From Odontesthes bonariensis (Eukaryota > Chordata > Actinopteri > Atheriniformes > Atherinopsidae), in contig NC_134515.1 of NCBI RefSeq assembly GCF_027942865.1, forward strand, positions 19,862,227 through 19,926,226: a DNA stretch of 64,000 nucleotides, given 5' to 3'. This document shows, piece after piece, positions 51,498-63,404 of this stretch. The notes under the pieces were generated by a model, which was not told the origin of the DNA, made no database searches, and saw only the letters and a list, made by a program, of their open reading frames with translations. Both the position numbers and the translations under genes were made by a program. How positions within the stretch are numbered: position 1 is the first letter of the stretch; each line of letters opens with the position of its first letter.

Positions 51498-52478
51498 ACA
51501 CACACACAAACACGTACACACGCATGTACACATGCGCACGGACAGACACCATTCCAAGCACAGAAACAGACACATCCAAACACACTCACCCCTCCTCCTG
51601 TCCGTCTTTTCACGAGTCCTCTACGTTGAGAAAAGAAGGCGTTTTTATTTCTATTTTTAACAGCAATATTTACGCCTGGAAATTAAATAATTGTTTTGAA
51701 ACATTTTACTTTTATCATTGATCTGTATCATTTTATTATGTTTTTCTGTGTGACGTTTCAGAAACGTCTACACCTACGCGAGGCTAAACAGGCCACATTC
51801 TGCGTCGAGGCTACGGCTTTTTATGGCAACCAACTCTAGTTTTGGCAACTCTCCTTTCTTAAAAATGGAAGGCAGGCCTACATGTTTGATTCACGGTGTT
51901 TGCGTTCGTTTCTGCCAAGCTTCGTGAACTGTTATGGTTAAACGCAAAGCCACGAAAATGTGCAACTATCAACTGCTGAGACAGAGCTTTGATGAAAAGA
52001 CGGCGAATTAAAAGACTCTGTATCGATGCAATTATTTGGAAAACCCTGATGGTATCCCCACTACAAGTAATGCTAGTGCATATTTTTGTATTTACCCCTT
52101 ATTCGAAATAAGTTTGAACTTTTTCTTTTCTGGATTTAGCTGACGATCAGACTCCATGACGACTAGTTGGCCCTTTTCATTTGATCTTGTTTAATTTTAT
52201 TTCACTTTATCCTTTCATTTTATTAGATTTTTCTTCAATTAATTTAATTATTATTATAATATCATTCATTTACTTTTTTCAAATTACTTTTCAAATTTAA
52301 TTAGAGGATAGCCTAGCTAGGGAGTTACATTTCGTGTGTGTGTGTGTGATTGTCTTTGTGCTTGCGTGTGTCATACATGTCCTGCTACACCCATACCGAA
52401 TTAAATGTTTTTTTTTTTTTTAGATTATTAAATGTGGGCCACACGCTGAGAGCTCACGTAAGGGTAATCAGTTCTGTA

Positions 52479-52519
<41 letters not shown>

Positions 52520-53340
52520 GGTAACACAGGTGATACTCCTTGGAATCTGTATTCTAATTAAGAAATTAATAGCACGTGCAGTAGTGCTTGTTTGATGTTC
52601 TGTTTTGAGATATTTCTTTTTTTCTTATGTTATGACGCAACTGAGGCCCCTTTCTGTTTTGAGACTTAGCCTCCCAAAAATTAATTTGGCCCCTGCGTGC
52701 AACGACGATAAAATTTTATGGGAGTCCGAGGAGCAACATGAACAAAAGAAGTGTTTCACACCCTAGTTTAATTTGATCTAATTATAGTTGTACATCACAC
52801 CAAAGCTATTTGTAATCAGTGGAGGTGGAGGAAAAAACACGCGACGCGGTTCATTTGCTAAAGTGAGAAGGAAGAGTCCGCACCCAGGTGAAGCTGCTCT
52901 TATGAAGTGCCAATTTAAATCCATTTGAAAACTACTGAATGAGATATGAGACCTGGCCGTGTGCTGTCATAGGAAATGCTGCCTATTTCTGCAAAAAAAA
53001 AAAAAAGACTGCCTGGATTTGGCCGGGGTTGCTCATTGTTGTGTTTTATCTCGATCCGGTAGATAATTCATCCGCGGAAAAGACAACGGGAAGCTGGTTA
53101 AAAGCTAAAAGTGGAAGGAAGAAGCGGTGTCCCTACACAAAGTACCAGACGCTGGAGCTGGAGAAGGAGTTCTTGTTCAACATGTATCTGTCTCGGGAGC
53201 GCCGCCTGGAGATCAGCCGGAGTATCAACCTGACCGACAGACAGGTCAAGATCTGGTTCCAAAACAGACGCATGAAGCTCAAGAAGCTCAACAGGGAGAG
53301 CCGAGAAAGGGAGCAGGGTGCAGTTTACAACTACTCCTGA
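50383..53340 (+). CDS. hoxc10a: homeobox protein Hox-C10a (start region frameshifted)
   Basis: CDS join(50383..51100,53063..53340), 331 aa in the frame as read. Posterior Hox transcription factor of group 10. The expected start MSCPNS is encoded at 50391-50408 with a good Kozak A at -3, but that frame stops at TAA 50415-50417, while the family-like continuation [11 protein letters not shown] lies in another frame. The shift falls between 50400 and 50413 and fits one missing base. The only upstream in-frame ATG is 50383 (weak context, MQICHVRIA); ATG 50425 is a downstream option. The rest is normal: [27 protein letters not shown], Ser/Glu-rich tail. Donor TTAAAAG|GTAGAT, acceptor CGGTAG|ATAATT, phase 1. 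Trp-bearing [11 protein letters not shown] precedes the homeodomain (257-316). Confidence 0.93.
51423..51496 (+). repeat. (CT)37 microsatellite in hoxc10a intron
   Basis: Seventy-four bases of uninterrupted CT about 320 bp after the donor. On the opposite strand this is a GAGA repeat. Confidence 0.97.
52482..52516 (+). repeat. (TG)n microsatellite
   Basis: About 17 uninterrupted TG units within the hoxc10a intron. Confidence 0.94.
53063..53340 (+). CDS. hoxc10a: hoxc10a exon 2 (homeobox)
   Basis: Encodes the last 92 residues. Pre-homeodomain TTGSWLKAK, homeodomain [20 protein letters not shown] with helix 3 [24 protein letters not shown] and the [15 protein letters not shown] segment are typical of group 10. 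Ends at TGA 53338-53340. Confidence 0.97.
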
Positions 53341-54690
53341 AGACATTTTTAGTCACACACACACATGCGCAAATACACACGCGCACACACATGCACGCAC
53401 ACACACGCACACACAAGCACACACACACACATTCTCACACGCATATAAATAGACATGACAGATACAGATATAAACAGGCATGCATGTGTGATTTTGTAAT
53501 GTAACCAATATTTATCAGTTCTTCTTTTTATGCGCACACCACGGACAAACACACACATGCACACAGCGTGCCTTCCATTTGAGCTGAAAATGCTGCAACT
53601 TGCAGACAAGACTTGAGTACCACCTGCAGCTGCATCGGAACAGTGAGGTGCTATTACCTGGCCATGGTTATAATTAATTATGAAAAAGGGAACAAGGAGG
53701 CAATCTCAACCAGTCTATAAATTATTAGTGGCATGTGAGCAGGTTCATTTTGCTGAGCTGTTATGAATGTTTTGCCACTTGTGTGCTGCTTCTTCGTTGG
53801 TGTCTGTGGCATTCTCGTGCAGTGTAATGTGCATGGACAAGATTACATTAAACTATGTCATGGGAGACGATTCCAAAACAATAAAAAAGGAGGAGAAAAC
53901 GGAGAAGTACCACCAACTTTGTCCTTCCCCTGGCATAGTGTTGAAAATGAGAGGGAGGGAGAGACACTGCGGATGGGAGAAGGAGATCATGGCAGTTTTA
54001 ATAGAAGTGAGAGACCATAACGTTGATTTAAATATTATCCAGGTGACCACAGTAAGTCAAGGTCATAAAATTCTAATGTCAGGTTCGCCCTGGAAAGCGT
54101 TGGGGGTGGATTTTATGATCTGCAAATATAATGTGCTGCAGCAGTAAAGATGCGTTTAAAGGTGTGTGTGGAGGAGGGCTAATCCACACAGCAGAGACTG
54201 CAATGTGCAGGACCCAGCCGTGGCGCTGCATGCCGGGCTGGAGGGAGCAGCTGCCAGCACCCCGGGATAATGGAGCTTCATAAGGAGCAAGAAGATAAGA
54301 AAGATGGTGGATGAGAGGACAATGAGCGCTGTGGCTGAAGGAACAATAATAACAAGCGTCACGACAAACACGTGGATAACAAAGACCACCTGGAAGACGT
54401 CTGCAGAAGCCAAGTGAAGGTAGGACCAATGCTTTTATTTCCTGTTTGGGGGCTATGCCACAGCTGTCAGGGGAGCCTGCTTGACAGCTCGTGTAGCACG
54501 CACTGTGCATGTCTACTCATGTCGATAGTTTATATCAAGTTGTTTTGCATTAATAAGCCAATTACGCAGCTGTCATCTCTCTCTCTGGAATTATAATTTT
54601 GACTGATTTTTATCATGGTACCATGTCTCAAACTCAGTGTGACTGAATGTTGAGCAAACTTTGCTTATAACTGCTGAATAAATTGTGCTG
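53341..54690 (+). terminator. hoxc10a: hoxc10a 3' region with candidate poly(A) signals
   Basis: Begins with a degenerate CA-rich repeat (53354-53430). AATAAA occurs at 53880-53885 and at 54677-54682; the second is followed by TTGTGCTGTGCTG, a GT-rich downstream element. The miR-196a hairpin starts about 250 nt after that signal. CAGGTGACCACAG and TCAAGGTCA near 54040-54066 are nuclear-receptor-like half-sites. Confidence 0.45.
53354..53430 (+). repeat. degenerate (CA/CG)n repeat
   Basis: Imperfect CA repeat with GC and TG interruptions in the hoxc10a 3' UTR. Confidence 0.85.
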
Positions 54691-54933
54691 TGCTGCCACA
54701 GGATTGTTTATGGAATTGCTAAATTTGACTGACGGTTTTTATGCGTAAACAACAAGACATGCAGCGTGTCTAATATGTCTACAAGCACTGGATGAAAAGT
54801 ATCTAGATTGCAGCTTAGTGGTGTGTCTCCTGTGTTGGTATACTTGCCTTTTCCCCTCTGTGCTGGTTCGTGTTAATCCTCATGTGGCCTTTGCATGCTT
54901 TCTCCTTTCCCTGGATTATATCCCCATTTGCGC

Positions 54934-55026
54934 GAAGCTGAAGCGTGGTTTAGGTAGTTTCATGTTGTTGGGGTTGTCTCCTGGCTCGGCAACAAGAAAC
55001 TGCCTTGATTACGTCAGTTCGTCTTC
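54934..55026 (+). ncRNA. mir196a: microRNA miR-196a precursor
   Basis: The 5p arm at 54951-54972 begins TAGGTAGTTTCATGTTGTTG, the established miR-196a mature sequence with seed AGGTAGT. The 3p arm at 54987-55008 (CGGCAACAAGAAACTGCCTT...) pairs with it across a 14-nt loop, and the lower stem extends from GAAG (54934) to CTTC (55023). The position between hoxc10a and hoxc9a, on the sense strand, is the conserved site of the HoxC copy (mammalian mir-196a-2). miR-196 represses Hox mRNAs, notably group 8, and sharpens anterior limits of Hox activity. The primary transcript start is not visible; it may be hoxc10a read-through or a separate promoter. Confidence 0.98.
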
Positions 55027-58000
55027 ATCAAGGGCACAATTTCCGCTGTATTACCCCCTATAGACACCCAGGTCCCTGCAAATGGCATTGTAAATGAACT
55101 GAGCTGCAATACCTTGGACAGAGACGTTTTCTTTCTTTGCTGTTATTTTGTGGTGGGCTGTAAAAACTTCCCAGGCTCTCACAAGGAGAATAGGTTGTAA
55201 ACAACATGGGGTAAAGTTTTAGACTGTGTTGTATTGCATCTGCCATCAGTGGCTGTCGGCTTAGGTTTCGTGGTTACAGCTGCTTTATGATGAGACAAAT
55301 ACATTCAGGGATTAAGATATACATAATTGGTAAATATCAACTTGTCACTTTTTGTGAGTCGTTAAACTATCTGGCAGATGCCTCTAAGTATTAATTATGG
55401 AGGGGGGGGGGGGGGTGATGTGTACAGCTGTATGTGGTCCTAACTGTGTTGTTTTCGTTCTTCCGGCTCCTATAGCGCACTACTGTTTTAAAGGTCTTAT
55501 CCCAAAATTCCATCGAATTGTTGGTTCCTATTTGCCATCACTCTGAGGAGAAGCCGAAAATAAAGTGTGCCACTATATCATTATCATGAATAATGCTGAC
55601 TGATGACGAATGTTTTACAGAAACCTCATAACATCGACAACATTCATTCATTTAGAGTCACAATTCTGTTTGAAAACAGTCAGATTTTTTTTAATGACAT
55701 TTCTCAACACGGTATTTTCATCCACTGAAAGAAGTTAATCATACATAACACTCCCCCTTTTTTTGTCCAAGGTAATCTTTGTCAGATTTTATTGCAAACT
55801 TTTAGAGTTAAACTTTTAAAAACATTTTTTTTTTGTTTTCCTCCACCTGTTTATAATTTGACTTAATTTGATAATTTAAAACGAGATTTACAGATAAAGA
55901 TCATCTTTAGTTTGAAACCGCAATACTCTCATAATTGTGTTTTAGTCTAATAGGGCATACATACATCGAGCTGGAATTTCTTGCGTCTATAAGCAAACTA
56001 TTTTGTATTTGGAACTACCATTGTCCTTCAAACGACTAATTGTCATAATTTTCATAGGCGGAGACCTGAATTAAGGTGTAACTGTATACATGTTTTGGTT
56101 AAAATAGTTAACAATATGAAAGGCCTATCTAACGTCATAGTGAAAAGTATTACTTGATTGTGCTAAAAATGAACCAAAGGTGATCAGGTAAAATAGGCAT
56201 TGCACGTAAATTACACTTATTCACTTATGATTTAGACCTTACAGTCAGCATCGTTTCTGGAAGGGAGTCCAGTGTTAGTTCTGATCCCCATCTCGCCCCT
56301 ATTTGCAGACCCCTCCTTTTTGGCATCAGTACTACTTGAGGAGACAGTCTGGAATCCAAAGTCACTTTCATTCAGCTCAGTGAATGAGTGTCTCCCTTGG
56401 AATGTATCACTGACAAAGACTTTTTACAGCGCCGAAACAGCCCGGAGAGCTGCCCAGATTCACCCTAAAACCATATACACATAAAGTCATTTATTCCACT
56501 TTTTTGTGGCGCACAGGAACTGAACTCGTTAGACAGCCACTTCCTCGGGACAGTTCAAGATGTGTTACTGACACTGGTATGATCAGACATGAGGCAGATA
56601 TGCTATCGGCTCTCTCTCCCCCACCCACTCTGCTGTCCTTTTTGACAAAAAAAAACCCAAAACGCTTTACTCTTGAGATATAGCTTGAATGAACACCGTG
56701 GACTTTATTTTTTTTATTATTTCAAATAAGAGGATTAAATTTAGAAAGACAACGGAGCGTGACTTCCGTCATATGGAGAGTATTAAGATAAATCCGGCAC
56801 GTATCACGCAAAATCATGTCGCGTGTCATTACATTACAGGGTTTTCTCCTTCTTGTCTATTAGTTCTTGTAATTATTATCTTTTTAGTATTCTTGTAAAT
56901 TGACCACCCGAACCATTTTGTTTGCCGTGCTACAACGACAATGACGGGAGAAATGCATAAATGACATCAAAGTATGCATGAAGTGGCCGGCTGTTTATAC
57001 GCAGATTCTTTTAGAAACGTTAGATTTATTTTATTTTTTTGCTCAGCATTTTTCACGTTGTTTCCTAAACGAATCCAAGGGTGTGGCCCCTTTGTTTGGA
57101 TGGGGATCATTTACCATCTGCAAAACATAATGCTTTGAATCAGCTCGGACAAATAAACAATCCAGGGCTTATTATGAATTTAGGAGAGTGTGTTCAGAAA
57201 GAAAATGTCCCATTTAACCAACATGATACGCAATATCATGCAGCAGCTTGTTCATCATGAGAAGACTCATTGACAGTGCGTCGCAATAGTTACAATGGAA
57301 AGCTGAGAGTATTTAACAAACTGTTGTCACTAAGAATGTTTGGGGGGGATGTTTGGAATAAGAATGAACAGGATGGGTTTTCTGAAACTGGTAAGCAGCG
57401 TTTCATCTCGGATAGAAAACTCCTTGATGGCAAAAGTTAGTGCAGTGCAGATCTTTTTGGCCTTTGGGGATGATCACACTCAGCTGTGCTATCTGTTCAG
57501 CACATGCAGTTTATTAATAACTCGTGAGATGCCCTTTTGAATTGCCCATATGCAGAGTTTTAGCAGGGATAAATATGGCCCAACTCTCACATATATGAAA
57601 GCACTTATTCGTGGAAGCTGAACTGTATGCGTGTGTTTGTGTGTGACGGATTGATTTGGAATTTCAGCAGCAAATCTGCTAAACTGATTCGGCTTCTCAT
57701 CATTCCTCGGCGTATGCATTGCAGCCAACTCAGGCACATTTCACGTGCCTTATTTATTGTGACGTGTTTCTCAGATACTATAGTAACATATGATAAACAG
57801 AACAGATAACGTGCCTTCACCTCTCCTTTACGCATGACTCAGCGCACTTCTAATAATACGAAGCTGTGTCAAAATGCATAACTTAAATATTTTCTTTACA
57901 ATGAATCTTCTCATCAACACCTTATGTTGATGGAGGGGAACAAAAACTTCCAAATCCCTTCCCATTGACAAGTTTTTAATTTGTGTCTTAACATGCAGCA

Positions 58001-61000
58001 TATAATTCGAGTTTAATCAGCCATTCGAGCTCTGTCTGCTTTATGATATATTTGTCAAACTCCAACAGATCTGTCGTACGTTTATTTTGCTTCTACCTGC
58101 GGATGAATTTATGATCCTAAGTGAATCTCGTTTGTTCAAAAAAATGATCTCAATTTGCTTTTTAAAAAGAAACTATTAAGGCGAGACATGTTAAAAGAGA
58201 GAAATGCTGTCCCAGTAATTGAAGCGTATGTGCTGAGTGTGGAAATCATGGAAAACACAATTAAGGTTGGTCGTGATTTCATCCAAACGTGAAGGGTCTG
58301 TGCATTGCGGCAGTGCCAGTACACCCATACATATTGTGGCTCGCCGTCGGTTATTTGTCTTTCAGCACCCATCTAATTGATCAGTGCTTTTCCTGAATTA
58401 GTTTTATCCAAAAACAAAGGCAAAATTGTCCACCCCAGCATGCACACGTTAACCACAAGCGTAAAGGCCTATCTTCTGCACCATGCTGCAAAAGTAGCAT
58501 CAGTCTCAGGGATTATCTTTAAGACCACCGTTACAGATTCATTTAAAAAAAAAAAAAGCTTTATTTGTAATTTTTTTTTTTTCATTTGAAACGCTGGAAT
58601 GCATTAAAATGATAACACAACATTGTCACCTTAAAAAGGTTTAGGGAGAGGGTGGTCGTATATTCCGTAGCATGTGCATCTTTTTTATATTTAAAAAATA
58701 TGTGCTTTTGGAGTACGAATGAATCTACCCAAAGCAAGCTAAACCAACAGTTTCTCACGATTTTTTTCAGTCTAAACGCTTATTGTTAGGATTTTCAATA
58801 TTCAGCCCTGGTTTTCTTAAAGACCCAGACCTGATATTGGCTCACGTTTGCCCGAAAACCTGCTGTTGGTTTTAACAGCAACACACTGTTTTTGGGGGGA
58901 TGAAACATTACAGAAGAACTAATGTGTAGCCTATGTGTAATTAAACTGGTGGTCTGCGGTGTAAACAACTAAGAAGGATTTTCTTCCGCAACCTAATCTG
59001 AGATTGTCACACTGCAAATGACAGAAACTGCAAAAAAAAAACCCTCTCCCCCCAAAAAAAACAAAACAACAAAAACAACAACACATATCATTCATCTAAC
59101 AATTTATTATTTCATTTCAACACATTTAGGTGGATAAACAGGGATGGGAATTTGTTTACTTGTCATTGACGGCACATAGAAACACACATTCACTCTCCCA
59201 CGTGCATGCACGCGCACAGACACACGTCTATTATGCTGACACACACGCGTACAACCAAAACATTATAATTAATCCCTCGTGATTATTGAAGACATACACA
59301 CAAGACATATGATGTATTCATATGCGCTAATGTCTCGGTAATAAATGGCCAAATGAGCGCCCTTTGATGGCATTTTACTGCAGTGGAATAAACAGTCGTC
59401 AACCTTCAACCTCCAGAAAGCAGCAACTTTAGAATGAGTTGAAGAAGTAAACCTGTGGAGAAACCAGTGGCGACAAATTTAACTCGGCTCACATCTGCGC
59501 ATTCACCAGCACACACACCATTTGGTGTTATCCGGGTTAAGGTCTCGCGTCTGGCCTTTTAAATTTCATGGTTGAATCTGAACTCAGCAGCGACGCCAAA
59601 CATGACACTTCCCACTGATACACTCTGTTTACACTCATGAAGCCCATAGCTATTGAGGATTGGTTAGTTTACAAGCTTAGGCTATAATTAATTTCTACTG
59701 ATGTGGAATTTGATTTAGGATAATTGGGAATGCCATCTAATCCCTGAAGTTTTGACGATGACATAGGCTCGTTTTCAAACCACAATGTTTTCTGTTTGTC
59801 CCTGCAGTTGCACAAGCGGCATTCATGCTTTTTCTTATCAGTTGCAAGCTGGGATTTATGTTGGCAATTGATGTTTTTGTGTCTCGTGCTTTCGAATTTA
59901 TGGAACTCAATTTGAGCCCAGTTTGAGATAATTTTAGCCCGGTGACGTGTGATTTGTTTAGCTGCACAACTGTAATTTCACTGTTGCACGCAACAACTGT
60001 CAGGCCAGCACGCTCTTATTTAGATTTCTCGCCTGAAAGTTTGCAGGCATTCGAGATTAAAAAAGAAATATTGTCCCAATTTTCAAGCTACTACTCCACA
60101 ATAAAGATTTTTTAAAAAAAGCTGGCATTTGGAACTCCAAGACAAGATTTAGGCACTGGAATTACGAATGTCACCCAAAACTGCCTGATATCCACCACAA
60201 ATAAAAAATAAAGCATCCATGCATATACAAATCAACATTAAGCACGGGCATCGCTTAGATTTAATAATTTATCAGCTGTATTATCCTCCTCATCAAGTTT
60301 AGCCTATACAGATGCATTATAGCCTACTTTAAGTAGCTTCATGTCTAATTGTGTTCTTAATGACGCTGGTGGCGCCTTTGGTTTCTCCTCTCTCGCCGGA
60401 CATTAGCATTGTGTGATTTGCTGTGCTGCTGCATCGCTGCTGCAGAGTTCAGGGTTGTTTTTCAGTGTGTACTTAGGCGACTCTATCAAATTGCGTTGAT
60501 AAACAGCAAAGTCGCGCTATTGGATTCGACAGTTACCGTATCCCTTTCATTTAGGCTTTCATCGGGTAAATTATTTCACCTCGTCCTCGTGCAGTCTCCC
60601 CTTTCCTGTTCTTGGCCTTTCTGATTTCAAAAGAATTGCTCCGCGTTCCCACAATAGTGGTGGTTTTTAGGTCGAGCGGGGATCTCGGATGCAGTCTTAT
60701 TAACGACACGTTTATGAACAATCAAAAAGTCCTCGTTAAAATTTATTGATGGGCATAAAAACATGAACGGTCACTAGCCGAATGTAGCTCGCTTTAGTGG
60801 GCTGCTTGTCAGGGTTTGGAATCCCCTCCTCGACTATCTCACACAAAATCCCATTTAGGGGAATGTTTGGTCTTCTGGCCCTCTTAAAAGAGTGCAAACT
60901 TTATTATTGCTGAATCCTGCATCCTGCATTTTGATCCTCATTCCCCCCACTGTCCTGCCAGCATGCAGCTAGTGTAGCATTTTTTCTCTATTAGCAATAA

Positions 61001-61400
61001 ACAGCATTACACAGGAAGTTTTAAAACTCCACTTTATAAAATGCGCTGCTGGTTTGAGAAGCATCAAATGAGCTAGCGATTCAGTAAACGTTTTAATGTT
61101 GTAATAGTATCCGTTCCAATGGCATGGAGCCTCGGTAGAATTTGCTCGACAGAGATTGATTACACCATCAAATAGTTCCTTGCTTCGAGACATAATGTGC
61201 GCAGGTCCGTGCTGCGTCCGGAGAAAGATCCGTCACTAGCACAGCAGATTCGCATTATCGTTATAAAAAGAAACGCCGTTGTTGAAGTTACCTCTATACG
61301 TCCAGGAAAAGGGTCAAAAGAGCCCATTCTTTAATCCCATTTATGTGCATTGGTATCCCAGAATAAGTGGCGCATTGATCCACTGTACAATTTTTGTGGG
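55027..61400. other. miR-196a-hoxc9a intergenic spacer
   Basis: No recognised gene. Contains a 14-nt G-run at 55402-55415, A- and T-runs near 58540-58580 and 59030-59090, and a weak inverted CTCF-like sequence at 59355-59370. The last kilobase before hoxc9a is less repetitive and may hold regulatory sequence. Confidence 0.6.
55402..55415 (+). repeat. poly(G) run
   Basis: Fourteen G residues; length may be affected by sequencing error. Confidence 0.9.
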
Positions 61401-61410
61401 GGTAAATATA

Positions 61411-61435
61411 ATCACGTGTCACTGACGCAGCCAAT
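61411..61435 (+). promoter_or_regulatory. hoxc9a proximal E-box plus CCAAT box
   Basis: ATCACGTG at 61411-61418 is followed after 12 nt by CCAAT at 61431-61435, about 147 bp before the hoxc9a ATG. The spacing is identical to hoxc12a. A CATATAATAAACGG segment at about 61516-61529 could serve as a TATA-like element. Confidence 0.55.
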
Positions 61436-61559
61436 AGCAGCAAGGGAAGCGCTGAGAAATAATTACCTGCCTTGATTGTTCTATGGCTAGATAAAAAAAA
61501 GTACACATACACTCCATATAATAAACGGATGCATGTAAAAGAGTCAGGGAAGCTTCGAC

Positions 61560-63404
61560 ATGTCGACCACGGGTCCCATAAGTAATTATTATGTGGACTC
61601 CTTGATCAACCATGAAAACGAGGATGTCCTTGCTGCAACTCGGTTTTCGGCGCCCGGTTCGCACCCAGCCGGCCCTCGTCCGACGTCCCTAGTACCGGAG
61701 TGTGCTGACTATCCTTCCTGCAGCTTTGCACCAAAGCCTCCCGTCTTCTCCACCTCCTGGGCCCCTGTACACTCCCAGTCATCAGTGGTTTACCATCCAT
61801 ACAGTCACCAGCCTCACTTAGGCACAGACTCGAGGTATGTGCGGTCATGGCTGGAGCCGATATCGGGCGCTGTGCCTTTCCATGGCTATCCGGGGAACGG
61901 CAGGCACTATGGGCTGAAGCCCGACGCCTTTCAGGAGCACAGAACCGGCGAGTGTCTCGGCTCCAGTGGACGGACCTACTCGGATTATCTGTACTGCTCA
62001 TCCACTGAAATGCGAGACAAGGCGCAGCAGAATATCCCTTCTCCCGAGTCGGAGCTCCTGGCTTCAGGGAAACATAAAGAGGAGAAGCCAGAGCTAGATC
62101 CGAGTAAGTTCAAGCTCCTACGGTCTTTTACATCCGGGAGACAGTCTTGTTTTGAAATGTGCAAAACTAGTTTTACTCAGAGGCATTTTATCGTATAGCA
62201 TAAAATGAAATGATAAGCTGTTTCTTCCTCCCTTTCAACTCAGCTCCGATTCGCTTGTGCTTTGGGGGAAAGCTTTAGGAACTATAAAAGACAAATGCTG
62301 TCAGGCTAATATTGGGGCTATAAAACCAAGACGGGGTTGTAAACATGGACTCAAACCTATAGGAAGACGTTGAATTTGGAAGGATATTGCATACTGTTAA
62401 AAAAAAATGCAAGGTGCTCATTTAAAGTGAGCACTCTAAACCAACATATGAATCTGTTCATCAGTAAACGCCATATGGCTCGTTTTTACGACTTATATTC
62501 TGACCCCGTGCCATTAAAGACGGCACATCAAACCTCATAAGCCGACTTTCGGTCCTATATATTTTTTTTTCTTTTCTTCGTGTAGGCCCATCCTGTGAAC
62601 AATAGCCACATTTTAGTAACGTTTGATCCCCTGTGGTAAAATGCACAATTCACCCACATAACAGGAAGAAGATTATATGCATACTGGCACAAATGATCAT
62701 TTTCTCTCCTCTCTGAATCCAAAACAAATTCACATGACTCTTTCAGCCAGCGTGAGGAATGTAGGGACGTACTGGAGGACTTTCACCACGGACCTGTAAA
62801 GGCTTGAACCACGGGCCATTTTATGGGCCAATAAAGTGAATAAGCGCATTGAGTATTTTACGATGGTGTTACTCACAAGTTAAAGGGACAAGGAAGCAAA
62901 TCAGCGGAGCCTTGGTCAGTTTAAGGTTGAGAATCCTTTTTTTTGGGGGGGGGGGTTGTTTTACTTTTAATGCCACCTTAACGTGAACACCAAACTTGGA
63001 CAAAAAATAGTATTTGTCAAGTTGTGCGCCTTCTGGTGCTCCTTGACGCACGTCTCCGAAGGCTCAACACTTTAACGTTGTCGTCAGTTGTTTTGAAAAA
63101 TGTTCCTTTCCCCCCCACTGCCATTCTCTCTTTGTTATTATTATGGTTTTTATTTGCAGATAACCCCGTGGCAAATTGGATACATGCCCGCTCCACAAGG
63201 AAGAAACGATGTCCTTACACAAAGTACCAGACTCTCGAACTGGAAAAGGAGTTTTTGTTCAATATGTACCTTACAAGAGACCGCCGATACGAGGTCGCTA
63301 GGGTACTGAATCTGACCGAGAGGCAGGTCAAAATCTGGTTTCAGAACAGGCGAATGAAGATGAAGAAAATGAACAAAGAAAAGACCAACAGCAAAGAACA
63401 ATAA
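61560..63404 (+). CDS. hoxc9a: homeobox protein Hox-C9a
   Basis: CDS join(61560..62103,63160..63404), 262 aa. Hox transcription factor of group 9, acting in trunk patterning. The ATG at 61560 gives [19 protein letters not shown], the C9 start. Exon 1 carries the Hox9 activation region, including [17 protein letters not shown] and SSVVYHPY, then [20 protein letters not shown] and a C-terminal [10 protein letters not shown]. Donor GATCCGA|GTAAGT after 62103, acceptor TTGCAG|ATAACC, phase 1, giving [16 protein letters not shown] with the Pbx-contact Trp (residue 188). Homeodomain residues 194-253. The tail KEKTNSKEQ is close to the mammalian KEKTDKEQS. Last complete gene in the window. Confidence 0.98.
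62104..63159 (+). other. hoxc9a: hoxc9a intron
   Basis: GT-AG with a consensus GTAAGT donor, phase 1, 1.1 kb. Contains a G-run near 62945-62955 and a T-rich tract before the acceptor. No other gene seen. Confidence 0.92.
63160..63404 (+). CDS. hoxc9a: hoxc9a exon 2 (homeobox)
   Basis: Encodes residues 182-262. [11 protein letters not shown] linker, then the homeodomain [20 protein letters not shown] with helix 3 [36 protein letters not shown] is diagnostic of group 9. Ends at TAA 63402-63404. Confidence 0.98.

Larger units (their letters stand above)
51101..53062 (+). other. hoxc10a: hoxc10a intron
   Basis: GT-AG, phase 1, 2.0 kb. Holds (CT)37 at 51423-51496 followed by CA-rich DNA to about 51590, and (TG)n at 52482-52516. 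The acceptor is a TAG with a modest pyrimidine tract; the joined frame recovers the family sequence, which supports it. Confidence 0.88.

Noticed and set aside
59355-59370. Inverted CTCF-like CCATCAAAGGGCGCTC in the spacer before hoxc9a
   Set aside because: Two mismatches at informative positions (T for S, A for G); kept only as a weak candidate for a matrix scan.
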